The notes under the pieces: generated by a model | Told to the model about the DNA's origin: nothing | The model's database searches: none | Seen by the model: only the letters and a program-made list of their open reading frames with translations | Shown here: positions 33,343 through 46,126 of the stretch, piece after piece | How positions within the stretch are numbered: the stretch's first letter is position 1 | How the letters are laid out: each line of letters opens with the position of its first letter | Assembly: GCA_002205125.1 (NCBI GenBank) | Contig: NIOE01000011.1 | Location: 1 to 64,000 of the forward strand | DNA: 64,000 bases | DNA from: Roseateles noduli | GTDB lineage: Bacteria > Pseudomonadota > Gammaproteobacteria > Burkholderiales > Burkholderiaceae_C | Reading direction: 5' to 3' | Program-made: the position numbers and the translations under genes

Positions 33343-34047
33343 ATGGCGACGGACGACGGCGCCTCGCCGCAGCTGACCCGGCTGCTGCTGACGCGCTACA
33401 ACCTCAGCAAGACCGGCACGGTCGAGCTGGACAAGGACGTGACCTTCCAGGCGCAGATCAACCCGTCCGAATTCAGCCACCACTTCGGCATCCGCTTCGA
33501 CAAGACCAAGTCGCAGGGCTCGCCCGGCGTGGAGCCGAAGTTCGCCAGCATCGACGACGAGCGCGTCAACTTCTCCATCGTGCTGGACAGCACCGGCGTG
33601 GTCCCGCCCGTGCCGGGCCAGCCGACCGACGTGAAGGGCCAGCTCGCCCAGCTCAACAAGGTCGTCTACGAATACATCGACCTGCGCACCGAGCCGCCCT
33701 ACGTGCGCGTGCTCTGGGGCACGCTGATCTTCTTCGGCCGGCTGGAGTCGCTCAAGACGCAGTACACGCTGTTCAAGCCGGGCGGCGATCCGCTGCGCGC
33801 CAAGGTCGACATGAGCTTCGTCGGCGCGATGAGCAAGGAGGAGGAACGCCGCGTCACCAGCCGCGCGAGCACCTCCGACCTGACGCGCACCGTGACGATG
33901 AAGAAGAACGACTCGCTGGGCGCGCTCTGCGAGCAGATCTACGGCGACTCCTCCTCCTTCATGAAGGTGGCGCGCTACAACGGCCTGACGGACTTCCGCA
34001 ACATCCCGCCCGGGACGGTGCTGAAGTTCCCGCCGGTGGGGAAGTGA
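33343..34047 (+). CDS. LysM-containing tube/baseplate adaptor (Pvc7-like)
   Basis: 234 aa. The N-terminal domain (1-170) matches contractile-system tube-adaptor proteins (VELDKDVTFQAQINPSEFSHHFGIRFDKT, KVVYEYIDLRTEPPYVRVLWGTLIFFGRLES). A LysM-like domain closes the protein (about 185-233: TVTMKKNDSLGALCEQIYGD...IPPGTVLKFPP). The homolog Pvc7/Afp7 joins the tube to the spike. The ATG lies one base after the DUF5908 stop. Confidence 0.93.
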   Translation: MATDDGASPQLTRLLLTRYNLSKTGTVELDKDVTFQAQINPSEFSHHFGIRFDKTKSQGSPGVEPKFASIDDERVNFSIVLDSTGVVPPVPGQPTDVKGQLAQLNKVVYEYIDLRTEPPYVRVLWGTLIFFGRLESLKTQYTLFKPGGDPLRAKVDMSFVGAMSKEEERRVTSRASTSDLTRTVTMKKNDSLGALCEQIYGDSSSFMKVARYNGLTDFRNIPPGTVLKFPPVGK

Positions 34048-34048
34048 C

Positions 34049-35842
34049 ATGCCCGGCGTCTCCCCGCTCCAGGACAGTGTCGGCGTCGTGTCGCTCAGCG
34101 TGCTCGTCGACGGCGAGCGCCTGCCCGAAAGCGCCGACCTCATGTCGGTGACCGTGCGCCGCGCCGCCAACACCGTGCCCAGCGCGCGACTGGTCTTCAA
34201 CGACGGCGACATGCCGGACCGCGAGTTCCCGCTCAGCGACGGGGCCCACTTCAAGCCCGGCGCCGCGCTGACCGTGCAGGCCGGCTACGGGCTGCAGGAG
34301 GAGACCATCTTCGAAGGCCTGGTCGTGCGCCACGGTCTGCGGGTCGAGGGCGACAACGACGCGCGCCTGATCGTCGAATGCCGCGACAAAGCGGTGAAGA
34401 TGACGGTCGGCCGCCGCAACGTGAACTACATCGACCAGCTCGACAGCGACATCATGAGCACGCTGGCCGGCGCGCACGGGCTGTCGGCCGACGTCGAGGC
34501 GACCACCATCACGCATCCCGAGCTGGTGCAGCACTTCTGCAGCGACTGGGACTTCCTGCTGACGCGCGCGGACGCCAACGGCATGCTGGTGTCGGTCAAC
34601 GACGGCGCGCTGTCGGTCGCCGCGCCAAAGTCCGCCGGCGAGGCGGCACTGTCGGTGACCTACGGCGCCGACCTGATCTCCTTCGAAGGCGACGTCGACG
34701 CGCGCCACCAGTACGGCAGCGCGATGGCGGTGTCCTGGGACCCGAAGGCGCAGGCCGCGCTGGAAGGCACCGCCGCCGATCCCGCCACGCTGCCGGTGCA
34801 GGGCGACCTGGACACCAGCACGCTGTCCGAGGTCATCGGCCTGGCCAGCTTCCGCCTGCAGGCCGGCGCGCCGCAGTCGCGCGACATGCTGACGCAATGG
34901 GCCAAGGCGCAGCAGCTCAAGTCCGGCCTGGCGCGGCTGCGCGGCCGCCTCAGCTTCCAGGGCAGCGCCAAGGCCAAGGTCGGCGGGCTGATCGAGCTCA
35001 AGGGCGTGGGCAAGCGCTTCAGCGGCTCGGTCTACATCACCGGGCTGCGCCACCACATCGAGGACGGCGCGTGGACGACCGAAGCCGACTTCGGCCTCGA
35101 TCCCGACTGGTTCAGCGCGCGGCCCGACGTGCCGGCGCAAGCGGCTGCCGGCCTGCTGCCGCCGGTGCCGGGGCTGCAGGTCGGCGTGGTGATGAAGCTG
35201 GACGCCGACCCCGCTGGCGAGCAGCGCGTCCAGGTCAAGGTGCCGGTGCTGCAGGCCGAGACCGAAGGCGTCTGGGCACGGCTGCTGCAGTCGCACGCCA
35301 GCAGCGGCTTCGGCGCCTTCTTCCTGCCCGAAGTCGGCGACGAGGTCGTGCTGGGCTACTTCGCCGGCGACCCGTCGCACCCGGTGATCCTGGGCAGCCT
35401 CTACAGCAGCGGCCGCGCGCCGCCGTACGCGCTGGCCGCGCCCAACGACACCAAGGCCTTCGTCACGCGCTGCAAGCACAAGCTGGAGTTCGACGAGAAG
35501 GACAAGGTCATCACCGTCACCACGCCGGGCAACAACCGCATCGTGCTCAGCGACAAGGACAAGTCCATCCTGCTCGAGGACCAGAACGGCAACAAGGTCG
35601 AGCTCAGCCCCTCGGGCATCGCGCTCGACAGCCCCAAGGACATCACCGTCACCGCCAAGGGGCAGATCAAGCTGGACGCGGTCGGCGCCGTGACCATCAC
35701 GTCCAAGGCCGACGTGAAGACCACCGGCCTGAACGTCAGCAGCGAGGCGCAGATGGCCTTCTCCGCCAAGGGCAACGCCGCCGCGGAACTCTCGGCCTCG
35801 GGTCAGACCGTGGTCAAGGGCGCGATGGTCATGATCAATTGA
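34049..35842 (+). CDS. VgrG/gp27-gp5-like spike protein (Pvc8-like)
   Basis: 597 aa. It has the gp27-like part (1-360, with YGLQEETIFEGLVVRHGLRVEGDNDARLIVEC), an OB-fold gp5-like domain at about 375-470 (VGVVMKLDADPAGEQRVQVKVPVL, GFGAFFLPEVGDEVVLGYFAGDPSHPVILGSLYS) and a repetitive beta-prism C-terminus (IVLSDKDKSILLEDQNGNKVELSPSGIALDSPKDITVTAKG). It forms the central trimeric spike of the baseplate. It begins one base after the LysM gene and is followed by the PAAR tip gene. Confidence 0.95.
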   Translation: MPGVSPLQDSVGVVSLSVLVDGERLPESADLMSVTVRRAANTVPSARLVFNDGDMPDREFPLSDGAHFKPGAALTVQAGYGLQEETIFEGLVVRHGLRVEGDNDARLIVECRDKAVKMTVGRRNVNYIDQLDSDIMSTLAGAHGLSADVEATTITHPELVQHFCSDWDFLLTRADANGMLVSVNDGALSVAAPKSAGEAALSVTYGADLISFEGDVDARHQYGSAMAVSWDPKAQAALEGTAADPATLPVQGDLDTSTLSEVIGLASFRLQAGAPQSRDMLTQWAKAQQLKSGLARLRGRLSFQGSAKAKVGGLIELKGVGKRFSGSVYITGLRHHIEDGAWTTEADFGLDPDWFSARPDVPAQAAAGLLPPVPGLQVGVVMKLDADPAGEQRVQVKVPVLQAETEGVWARLLQSHASSGFGAFFLPEVGDEVVLGYFAGDPSHPVILGSLYSSGRAPPYALAAPNDTKAFVTRCKHKLEFDEKDKVITVTTPGNNRIVLSDKDKSILLEDQNGNKVELSPSGIALDSPKDITVTAKGQIKLDAVGAVTITSKADVKTTGLNVSSEAQMAFSAKGNAAAELSASGQTVVKGAMVMIN

Positions 35843-35855
35843 GAAAGGACACGCC

Positions 35856-36155
35856 GTGCCGCCCGCCGCCCGCCTCACCGACCTGCATGTCTGCCCCATG
35901 GTCACGCCCGGCCTGCCGCCCATCCCGCACGTCGGCGGCCCGGTCATCGGACCGGGCGTGCCGACGGTGCTGATCGGCTCGCTGCCCGCGGCCGTGGTGG
36001 GCGACAACGCGACCTGCGTCGGCCCGCCGGACGCGATCGTCAAGGGCTCCGCGACGGTGATGATCGGCAGCCGGCCGGCGGCGCGCGTCGGCGACACCAC
36101 CGCGCACGGCGGCAACATCGCGATCGGGCTGCCGACCGTGATGATCGGGGGCTGA
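35856..36155 (+). CDS. PAAR-domain spike tip protein (Pvc10-like)
   Basis: 99 aa from a GTG start with GAAAGGAC upstream. It consists of one PAAR repeat protein: PPAARLTDLHVCPMVTPG, GGPVIGPGVPTVLIGSLPAAVVGD, VKGSATVMIGSRPAARVGDTTAHGG. The Cys/His residues (LHVCP, NATCVG, TAHGG) could hold the zinc or iron of the tip. It caps the VgrG-like spike. There is no extra C-terminal toxin domain. Confidence 0.95.
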   Translation: MPPAARLTDLHVCPMVTPGLPPIPHVGGPVIGPGVPTVLIGSLPAAVVGDNATCVGPPDAIVKGSATVMIGSRPAARVGDTTAHGGNIAIGLPTVMIGG

Positions 36156-36156
36156 C

Positions 36157-36657
36157 ATGGACGCCGAACACGACTTCCTCGGCGCCGGCTGGGCCTTCCC
36201 GCCCGCCTTCGACCGGCGAACCCGCGGCGGCGTGATGGTGTCCGGCGTCACCGACGTCGAGGAGAGCCTGCGCATCCTGCTCACCACCGCGCCCGGCGAA
36301 CGCATCATGCATCCGACCTACGGCTGCGGGTTGCGGCGCATGGTCTTCGAGACCATCAACGACAGCACGCTGACGGAGATCCGCAGCCTGATCCAGCAGG
36401 CCATCCTGTTCTTCGAGGCGCGCATCGCGCTCAACGCGATCGACATCGACACCGCCGGGCTGTACGACGGCGTGCTGCGCCTCCGGCTCGACTACACGCT
36501 GCGCAGCAGCAACAGCCGCTACAACTTCGTGTTCCCGCTCTACGTGCGCGAGGGCGAGGTGCTGCTGGACATGCCTGCGGATCGGGCGGCGGGCGACGCG
36601 TCGACCGCCGCCGGCGCGGTCGCTGCCGGCGCCGTACCGGGGAGGCAGGCCGCATGA
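36157..36657 (+). CDS. gp25-like baseplate wedge protein (Pvc9-like)
   Basis: 166 aa. The GPW/gp25 family signature is intact: LGAGWAFPPAFD, VSGVTDVEESLRILLTTAPGERIMHPTYGCGLRRMVFE, LTEIRSLIQQAILFFEARIALNAIDID. The last 25 residues are an Ala/Gly-rich extension (GDASTAAGAVAAGAVPG) not found in typical members. The stop overlaps the start of the large baseplate gene (ATGA). Confidence 0.94.
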   Translation: MDAEHDFLGAGWAFPPAFDRRTRGGVMVSGVTDVEESLRILLTTAPGERIMHPTYGCGLRRMVFETINDSTLTEIRSLIQQAILFFEARIALNAIDIDTAGLYDGVLRLRLDYTLRSSNSRYNFVFPLYVREGEVLLDMPADRAAGDASTAAGAVAAGAVPGRQAA

Positions 36658-39600
36658 GCACCGGCACCGAACAGCGCGAGCGCTTCCCGCAAGCCCTGGC
36701 CCCCGGCTACTTCCGCCCGGACGACCTGGACTTCGAGCAGCGCGTCGAGATGACGGCGCAGCTGGCGCGGCATCTGCGCTTCATCGACCTCGACGACCAC
36801 GACGCGGGCGACTGGAGCGCGCTGTTCGCGACGGATCCGACGCTGGTGATGGCGCGCATCGCGGCGGTCGATCCCTGGCCGATGCAGCAGCACTTCGGGC
36901 GCGAGGTGGACAGCGCGCCGCTGCCGCACCTGGCGCGCCAGGTGCTCACGCTGGCGGGCTGGCTGGACCTGTGGTGGCGCGCGCTGGCCGGCATCAACGA
37001 CACCGCGCCGCGCGTGCTGCGCGAACGCATCCATCGGCTGGTCGACCAGCAGCTGGCGGCCGACCTGCGCTGGGTCGAACGCCGGTTCCTGCTGGGGCCT
37101 GAAGCCGCCGCGGGATCCAACGCCACCAACGGGCCGAATGGATCGAATGGATCGAGCGGCGCGGCCGCGCCTCGCCCACCGAGCCCGGTGGAGCGCCAGC
37201 TCTCGCGCATGTGGCACCGCACGATCGCGGAGGAAGCGGTCGTCGATCCGAATGCCGAGCGCGAGGACCGCGAGCGGCTGCGCGAGCGCTTCTTCGCCTT
37301 CCTCAGCGCGGTCGAGGACGTGCGCGGTCTGGCGCGCGAGCTGCTGCCCGACAGCATCGCCACGGCCAACCACGAGCCCGCGGCGGCGCTGCTCATCGCG
37401 TTCCTGAAGGTCTGCGAGACGGCGCAGCGCGAGGTCAACCGCTTCCCGGCCCGGCACACGGCGTTCTACTACCGCGACTGCCTGGGCTTCGACCTCGCGC
37501 CGTCGCGGGCGGACACCGTCCATCTCGCCTGCCAGCGCGACCCGCGCGCGCCCGGCGACGTCTTCCTGCCGCCGGGCACCGCCTTCGACGCGGGCAAGGA
37601 CGCGGCAGGCCGGCCGGTGCGCTTCGTCAGCGACGGACCGTTGACCGTCACCGACGCGCGCGTGGAGACGCTGCGCACGCTGCGTCTGGAACGCGACCGC
37701 CTCATCGCGCCCGAGCGCGACCTCAACTACGTCACCCGCGCCAAGGTCGCGCAGCCGGTGGCGGACGGTCGCACCGTCTGGCCGCTGTTCGGCGCGGCCG
37801 GCGGCGCGGGCGCCGAGGACGCGCGCATCGGACTGGCCATCGCCTCGCCGCTGCTGTTGCTGCGCGAGGGCGAACGCGAGATCCGCGTGATCCTGCGCCA
37901 GACCTCGTCGGGCGCCGCGCCCGACCTGCGCGGCCTGCGCGATGCGGTGCTGCGCGCCAAGACCGCCGACGCCTTCCGCGACGCCTTCGGGGATCTGGTG
38001 CCGCAGTGGCTGCTGGCCGGAGAGAGTGACGACCTGCGCGACACCGACTGGGTCTCGATGCGCAACGCCGCGCATCGCCTGCTCGGCACCGGCCTGCCGA
38101 CGATGCTCGACGGCTCGGGGTCGCCGAACCGCGCGCTGATCTTCGACCGGCTGATGCAGGGCGCCTTCCGCCTCAGCTTGAGCACGGCGACCGGCTGGTG
38201 GACCGTGGAGAGCCGCCTCGACCGCGCCGCCGGCGCCGGGCTGTCGCTGCTGATCCGGCTGCGCGCCGATGCGCCCGCCATCACCGGCTGCGATCCCGCC
38301 GTGCACGGCGCCGAATGGCCGACGCGCCTGCCGGTGCTGCGCCTGGAAGTCGCGACGCAGGGCCGGCTCTATCCGTACTCGCTGCTGGCGCGGCTGCCGC
38401 TGGCCGAGGTCGACCTGCGCGTGTGCGTGCGCGGCGTGCGCGACGTGCGCCTGGCCAACGGCCTGGGCCGGCTCGACGCGTCCAAGGCGTTCTCGCCCTT
38501 CGGCCCGCTGCCGGGCCTGTCGTCCTACCTGGTCGTCGGCTCGCCCGAGGCGGCGCGCAAGACGCTGGACCGTCTGTCGCTGGACATCGAATGGGGCGGC
38601 CTGCCGCTGGAGCCCGGCGGCTTCGACACGCACTACGCCGGCTATGGCGGCGCGGCGGGCAAGGAGCTGCGCCAGGGCCGCTTCACCGCGGAGATCGCCT
38701 GGCTGCGCGACAGCCAATGGCAGCCCTGCGCCAACCGGTCCGCCTGCCAGCCGCTGTTCGCCGAACCCAACCCGGCCGGGGAACTGGTCGCGACCCAGCA
38801 CATCGAGATCGATCCCGGCTCGGTGCGCAAGCTCAGCCGCGCGACGGACGAGGACTGGTCGACCATGCCGATTCCGCGCAACGGCCTGTGCCGGCTGCAG
38901 CTCAGCGGCCCGCGCGCGGCCTTCGGCCATGCGGTCTATCCGATCGAGCTGGCGGCCACCGTCGCTGCCAACGCCCGTACCAAGCGGCCGAGCCCGCTGC
39001 CCAATCCGCCCTACACGCCGGTGATCGAGCGCATCTCGCTCAACTACGAGGCCGCCAGCATCATCGCGCTGGACCGCGACGACGACCCGCCCGAGGGCGT
39101 CGACGGCGAGCGGCTGTTCCACCTGCACCCCTTCGGCCTGCAGACGCTGTACTCGGCGATGTCGGGCGGCGGGCACGACCTGCTGCCGCGCCTGGGCGCG
39201 GACGGCAACCTCTACATCGGCCTGTCCTCCTGCGATCCCGGCGGCGTGCTGACGCTGCTCTTCCAGCTGCGCGAATCGTCGGCGCGCAGCCTGCTCAACG
39301 GCGACCGCCCGCGCACCGTGCAGTGGGCCACGCTGGCCAACGACGAATGGCGCACGCTGGCGCCGTCGCGCGTGCTGGGCGACACGACGCACGGCTGCCT
39401 CACCTCCGGCATCGTGACGCTGGACCTGCCGCGCGACATGAGCACCGACCACACCGTGATGCCGGCCGGCCTGTACTGGCTGCGGCTGTCGGCGCGCTCG
39501 GCCTTCGACACCTTCGCCGGACTGGTGTCGGTGCGCACGCAGGGACTGCGGCTGCGGCGGCAGATGCCGGGCGACGCGGGCGCGCCGCCGCCCCGCAACA

Positions 39601-40619
39601 GCAGCGCACCGCCCGCGCCGCCGGAGCCGCTGGTCGACGGCGTCATCGTGCGCTCGTCCGCGACGCTGCCGGGGCTGGCCTCGGTGACGCAGGTGGGGCG
39701 TTCCTTCAGCCTGCAGCGCGAAGAGGACGAGCGCGCCATGATCACGCGCGCCGGCGAGCGGCTGCAGCACAAGGGCCGGGCCTCGGTGGGCTGGGACGTC
39801 GAGCGGCTGCTGCTCTCGCGCTTTCCCGACGTGCTCAAGGCCCGCTGCATCCCGGCGGATGACGGCAGCGGCGTCGTGACCGCGGTCGTGATCCCGACGC
39901 TGCCGCGCAACCTGCCCGCGCTGGCCTGCGCCGCGCCGCGCTTCAATGCAGTGGAGCTCGCCCGCATGACTGCCGCGCTGGGCGAGATCGGCTCGCCCTT
40001 CGCGCGCTTCCAGGTCCGCAACGCCGCCTACGACCGGCTGCAGCTGCGCGCCACGCTCGGCCTGACGCGCGGCGCGCACGAGGGCGCGACGCTGCGCCGC
40101 GTCAACGAGGCCATCGTCCACTACCTCTCGCCGTGGTTCGACGACGGCTACGGCGCGCGCTTCGACTGGCTGGTGCGCAGCGAGGACCTCGAAGCCCGGC
40201 TGCGCGCGCTGGAAGGCGTGAGCTTCGTGACGCAGCTGTCGCTGATCACCGTCGCCTGCGACGACCGCGACGTCTACACGCTGTCCGACACCGCGCGCAT
40301 GCCGGTGGGCGCACCTCGCTCCGGTCGCTCGGGCAGTGGCGTCGGGGGCGACGCGGGTGATCAAGGCGATCAAGACGGCGTGCGGCCCGTCACCGGCGCG
40401 GCGCATGCGCGCGCGCGACTGCCGTGGAGCATCGCGCTGCCGATGCCGCAGCACATCCTCACCGCGGTCGACCGCTTCCCGGAGACCGTGTCGCCCCGCG
40501 CGACGGGCGTCGACCGGCTGGCGGTCGGCAGCACCTTCGTGATTGGAGGCCCGGACCGCGAAGGCCCGGACCGGCAGGCCGCCGGACCCGCCTTCGTGAT
40601 CGGCAGGGGCGCGCCATGA
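36654..40619 (+). CDS. Baseplate J-like protein (Pvc11-like)
   Basis: 1321 aa, longer than the roughly 950 aa I recall for Photorhabdus Pvc11. The N-terminal third has FPARHTAFYYRDCLGFDLAPSRADTVHLACQRD and LPPGTAFDAGKDAAGRPVRFVSDGPLTVT, typical of putative baseplate assembly proteins. A Gly/Asn/Ser-rich insert (about 156-172) interrupts it. The C-terminal baseplate-J part contains FPDVLKARCIPADDGSGVVTAVVIPTLPRN and ARMTAALGEIGSPFARFQVRNAAYDRLQLRATL. It builds the ring that triggers contraction. It ends with the ATGA start of the next gene. Confidence 0.9.
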   Translation: MSTGTEQRERFPQALAPGYFRPDDLDFEQRVEMTAQLARHLRFIDLDDHDAGDWSALFATDPTLVMARIAAVDPWPMQQHFGREVDSAPLPHLARQVLTLAGWLDLWWRALAGINDTAPRVLRERIHRLVDQQLAADLRWVERRFLLGPEAAAGSNATNGPNGSNGSSGAAAPRPPSPVERQLSRMWHRTIAEEAVVDPNAEREDRERLRERFFAFLSAVEDVRGLARELLPDSIATANHEPAAALLIAFLKVCETAQREVNRFPARHTAFYYRDCLGFDLAPSRADTVHLACQRDPRAPGDVFLPPGTAFDAGKDAAGRPVRFVSDGPLTVTDARVETLRTLRLERDRLIAPERDLNYVTRAKVAQPVADGRTVWPLFGAAGGAGAEDARIGLAIASPLLLLREGEREIRVILRQTSSGAAPDLRGLRDAVLRAKTADAFRDAFGDLVPQWLLAGESDDLRDTDWVSMRNAAHRLLGTGLPTMLDGSGSPNRALIFDRLMQGAFRLSLSTATGWWTVESRLDRAAGAGLSLLIRLRADAPAITGCDPAVHGAEWPTRLPVLRLEVATQGRLYPYSLLARLPLAEVDLRVCVRGVRDVRLANGLGRLDASKAFSPFGPLPGLSSYLVVGSPEAARKTLDRLSLDIEWGGLPLEPGGFDTHYAGYGGAAGKELRQGRFTAEIAWLRDSQWQPCANRSACQPLFAEPNPAGELVATQHIEIDPGSVRKLSRATDEDWSTMPIPRNGLCRLQLSGPRAAFGHAVYPIELAATVAANARTKRPSPLPNPPYTPVIERISLNYEAASIIALDRDDDPPEGVDGERLFHLHPFGLQTLYSAMSGGGHDLLPRLGADGNLYIGLSSCDPGGVLTLLFQLRESSARSLLNGDRPRTVQWATLANDEWRTLAPSRVLGDTTHGCLTSGIVTLDLPRDMSTDHTVMPAGLYWLRLSARSAFDTFAGLVSVRTQGLRLRRQMPGDAGAPPPRNSSAPPAPPEPLVDGVIVRSSATLPGLASVTQVGRSFSLQREEDERAMITRAGERLQHKGRASVGWDVERLLLSRFPDVLKARCIPADDGSGVVTAVVIPTLPRNLPALACAAPRFNAVELARMTAALGEIGSPFARFQVRNAAYDRLQLRATLGLTRGAHEGATLRRVNEAIVHYLSPWFDDGYGARFDWLVRSEDLEARLRALEGVSFVTQLSLITVACDDRDVYTLSDTARMPVGAPRSGRSGSGVGGDAGDQGDQDGVRPVTGAAHARARLPWSIALPMPQHILTAVDRFPETVSPRATGVDRLAVGSTFVIGGPDREGPDRQAAGPAFVIGRGAP

Positions 40620-41412
40620 CGACCCGCAACCGCGACACGCTCAAGCAGTTCTTCCAGGAGGGTCGGCTGCCCACCAGCGACCACTTCGGGGACCTGATCG
40701 ACTCGATGCTCAACATGAGCGACGAGGGCTTCCGCAAGACGCCGGAGAACGGGCTCGAAGTCTCCGCGCCGGTCAGCCACGACGCGCTGGTCAGCTTCTA
40801 CCGCGAGCAGAGCGGCCGCGAGGCGATCTGGTCCATGGCCTATGGCGGCGACCGCGACCAGCTGCTGTTCCATCACGGCGACGCGCGCGCCGCCGGCACG
40901 CGCGATCCGGTGCTGGCGCTGGACACCGAAGGCCGCGTCGGCATCGGCACGGCCAGGCCGCGCCAGGCGCTGGAGGTGGCGGGCGTGGTCGCGTCGTCGG
41001 GCCGGCTCGGCGACCTGCGCCGCGAGGACGACACCGGCCAGCCGCTGAAGGCCGACGGCGAGTGGCACGACCTCACCGGCCCGCTCGGCGGCTGCCAGGC
41101 CTTCGAGGTGATGGCCGGCGTCGGCCAGAAGGAAGGCGGCCGCTTCGCGATGCTGCATGCGATCGCGATGAACACCTACAACCCGCTGCCGGGCTGGCTG
41201 GAGTTCCTCTCGCCGCGCAAGCGCATCCGCAGCCAGCATGCGTGGTACGGCCGCCGCTGCGACCGCATCCAGCTGCGCTGGACCGGCGGCCACGGCCGGC
41301 GCGCCAGCTACCGGCTGCAGATCCGCACGCAGTGCGACTACGGCGAGGGCAAGGTGATCCAGGCCTCGGTATCGCAGCTGTGGTTCGACCCGGAAATGAC
41401 GGGAGGCACGCT

Positions 41413-41416
<4 letters not shown>
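40616..41416 (+). CDS. Fibre/needle-like eCIS protein between baseplate genes
   Basis: 266 aa. Residues 1-25 (NRDTLKQFFQEGRLPTSDHFGDLIDSMLN) are a short helical baseplate-docking motif seen in some contractile loci. The middle segment with LALDTEGRVGIGTARPRQALEVAGVVASSGRLGD resembles the GIGT.P...L.V repeat of phage tail fibres. The C-terminal domain (about 125-266) with FEVMAGVGQKEGGRFAMLHAIAMNTYNP is beta-rich. No longer fibre gene is present, so this may be the receptor-binding part, or an adaptor. Both ends overlap neighbours. Confidence 0.65.
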
Positions 41417-44149
<2,733 letters not shown>

Positions 44150-44157
<8 letters not shown>

Positions 44158-46126
44158 AGCCGATCGTGCCTCCTCGCACCTCGTCGAGCGCATGACGTTC
44201 GATGCGGACTTCGGCGCTGGCCTGATGCTCGGCAGCGGCAACGGCAACGGCAACAACAACGGCAACGGCCCGGGGCCGAGTGCCGTCGTGGGCATGATGC
44301 CGGGCGACATCGAGGCACGCCTGGTCGCCTGCGTGCAGGGACCGCTGCTGCGCGTGGTCGACGAGGTCTTCGATGCCTGCTGCCCGCCGGAAGAGCACTG
44401 GCGACTGGACGAGCTGGAGATCGATCTCGGCGAGCTGCCCGCCGCCGAGTGGGAGACCGAGGCGCCGCGCGTGCTGCGCGAACGCCTGCGCCGCGTGCTG
44501 GAGGACCTGCGCGGCGCCGGCGCGACCAGCGCCTCGGGTCGCGCGACGGGTCTTCGCGTGCGCACCCGGCCGCAGGCGCGGCGCGACGCGCTGCTGCACT
44601 TCCTGCGACACGGACGACTGCCCTGGCAGGGACGCGGGGACGATCCCGTCATCCTCGCGCGGGACGCCTTGCGCGAGGACGCCGGCGCGCTGGTCGCCGC
44701 CTTGCGCGCCGCGCCGGACCGCGCGGCGCTGCTGCAACGTCTGGCCGTGCAATTCGATGAGGACCTGCTGAGCAAGCTCGTGCACGCCTTCATGCCGGGC
44801 GAGCCGGCGGCGGCGGCGCGGCTGCTCGACATCGTCGCGCAGGCGCGGCGCGACGGCCGCTCGCCGCGCACGCGTGCGGCGTTGTGGGAATCGGTGCTGG
44901 GCCAGGCGATGGACCACGCGGTCGCGCCGCGGCCCGCCGCGCTGATGCTGCTACGGGCGCAGGTGCTCGCCGCGCTGGACGCGGGCGCGGCGTTCTCCAG
45001 CGGCAGCGATCCGCTGCGCGGCCTCTCGCATGCGTGGGCGCCGCTGCTGCGCGAGGACCGCGACTGGCTGCGCGCCACGCTGCAGCGCGTCGGCGAGACC
45101 GCGACGATGCGCGAGCGCCTGGTGCAGGCGCTGCCCGAGCCGCTGCTGCCTCGCCTGCTCAGCCTGTGGATGGCGGAGCCCGCGGCTCAAGCCGTCGCCG
45201 CGTGGATCGCCGCCGTGGCGGCAGGCCACGTCCCTGACGACGTCCTGGCGGGAGCACTCGGATCAGATGCTTCGAAGCGCTTCGATTCGTCGACGCGCCC
45301 TTCTCCGTCGGCCGCCGACAGCACGACCGTCGAAGCGCGGCGTCGCCGCCTCTGGCAGGCGACACTCGGCCACGCGGTGCGTCATCCGACGTCGAGCTTC
45401 GATCCTGCGCGCTACGAGGCAGAGGTCCGCGAAGACCTGGCGCGCCATGCGCCGCCCGGCTCCGAGCCGCCCGCGCGCTGGTTCGACCGGGCCGTGCGCG
45501 CGGCGACGGCCGTGCTGTCGGCCGCGTTGAACGTCTTGCGTCTGCCCTGGCGCAAAGGGGCCGCCGCGTCGCGTGCCCCGGACGAGGCGCGCGCGGCAGC
45601 GGCCGCCGACACGGACTCGCCGACCGATCAGATCCCCGTCGGCAACGCGGGCCTGGTGCTGGTCTCACCGTATCTGCCGCGACTGTTCTCGATGCTCGGA
45701 CTCGCCGACGACCGCGCCTTCGTCGGCCCGGAAGCCGCGTCGCGCGGCGCGCTGCTGCTGCAGGCGCTCGCGACCGGCCATGCGGCCGCGCCGGAGTCGG
45801 AGCTCGCGCTCAACAAGCTGCTCTGCGGCCTGCCGCTGGACGCGCCGCTGCCGCGCCTGATCGATCTCTCCGACGCCGAGCGCGAGGCGATCGAGGGCCT
45901 CCTCGGCGCGGTGATCCAGCACTGGCGGATCCTGGGCACGACCTCCATCGACGGGCTGCGCGGGACCTTCCTGCGCCGCGCCGGCCAGCTGGAACTGCGC
46001 GACGAGGCGTGGCAGCTCTCGGTCGAGCCGGGCCCCTTCGACATGCTGATCGATCAACTGCCGTGGGGCTACGCGACGCTGCGGCACCCGTGGATGGAAA
46101 GGGTGATTCATGTGGACTGGCGCTGA
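44150..46126 (+). CDS. Contractile system tape-measure protein (Pvc14-like)
   Basis: 658 aa from the ATG at 44150, which overlaps the previous stop by 8 bases. It has the CIS tape-measure start: SSHLVERMTFDADF, then (after an Asn/Gly insert GNGNGNNNGNG) DIEARLVACVQGPLLRVVDEVFD and HWRLDELEIDLGELP. The C-terminal block LVLVSPYLPRLFSMLGL...LALNKLLCGLPLDAPLPRLIDLSD...GTFLRRAGQLELRDEAWQLSVEPGPFDMLIDQLPWG is strongly typical. Homologs set tube length during assembly. The middle (about 430-520) is variable. Confidence 0.92.

Noticed and set aside
34378-35973. 531-codon plus-strand frame overlapping the spike gene
   Set aside because: Out-of-frame shadow of the VgrG/gp5-like gene; Arg/Gly-rich with no motif.
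36540-40454. 1304-codon open frame on the minus strand, opposite the Pvc11-like gene
   Set aside because: Composition is Arg/Gln/Ala/Gly-rich without folds or motifs, as expected of an antisense shadow in GC-rich DNA. The plus strand encodes a clear baseplate protein.
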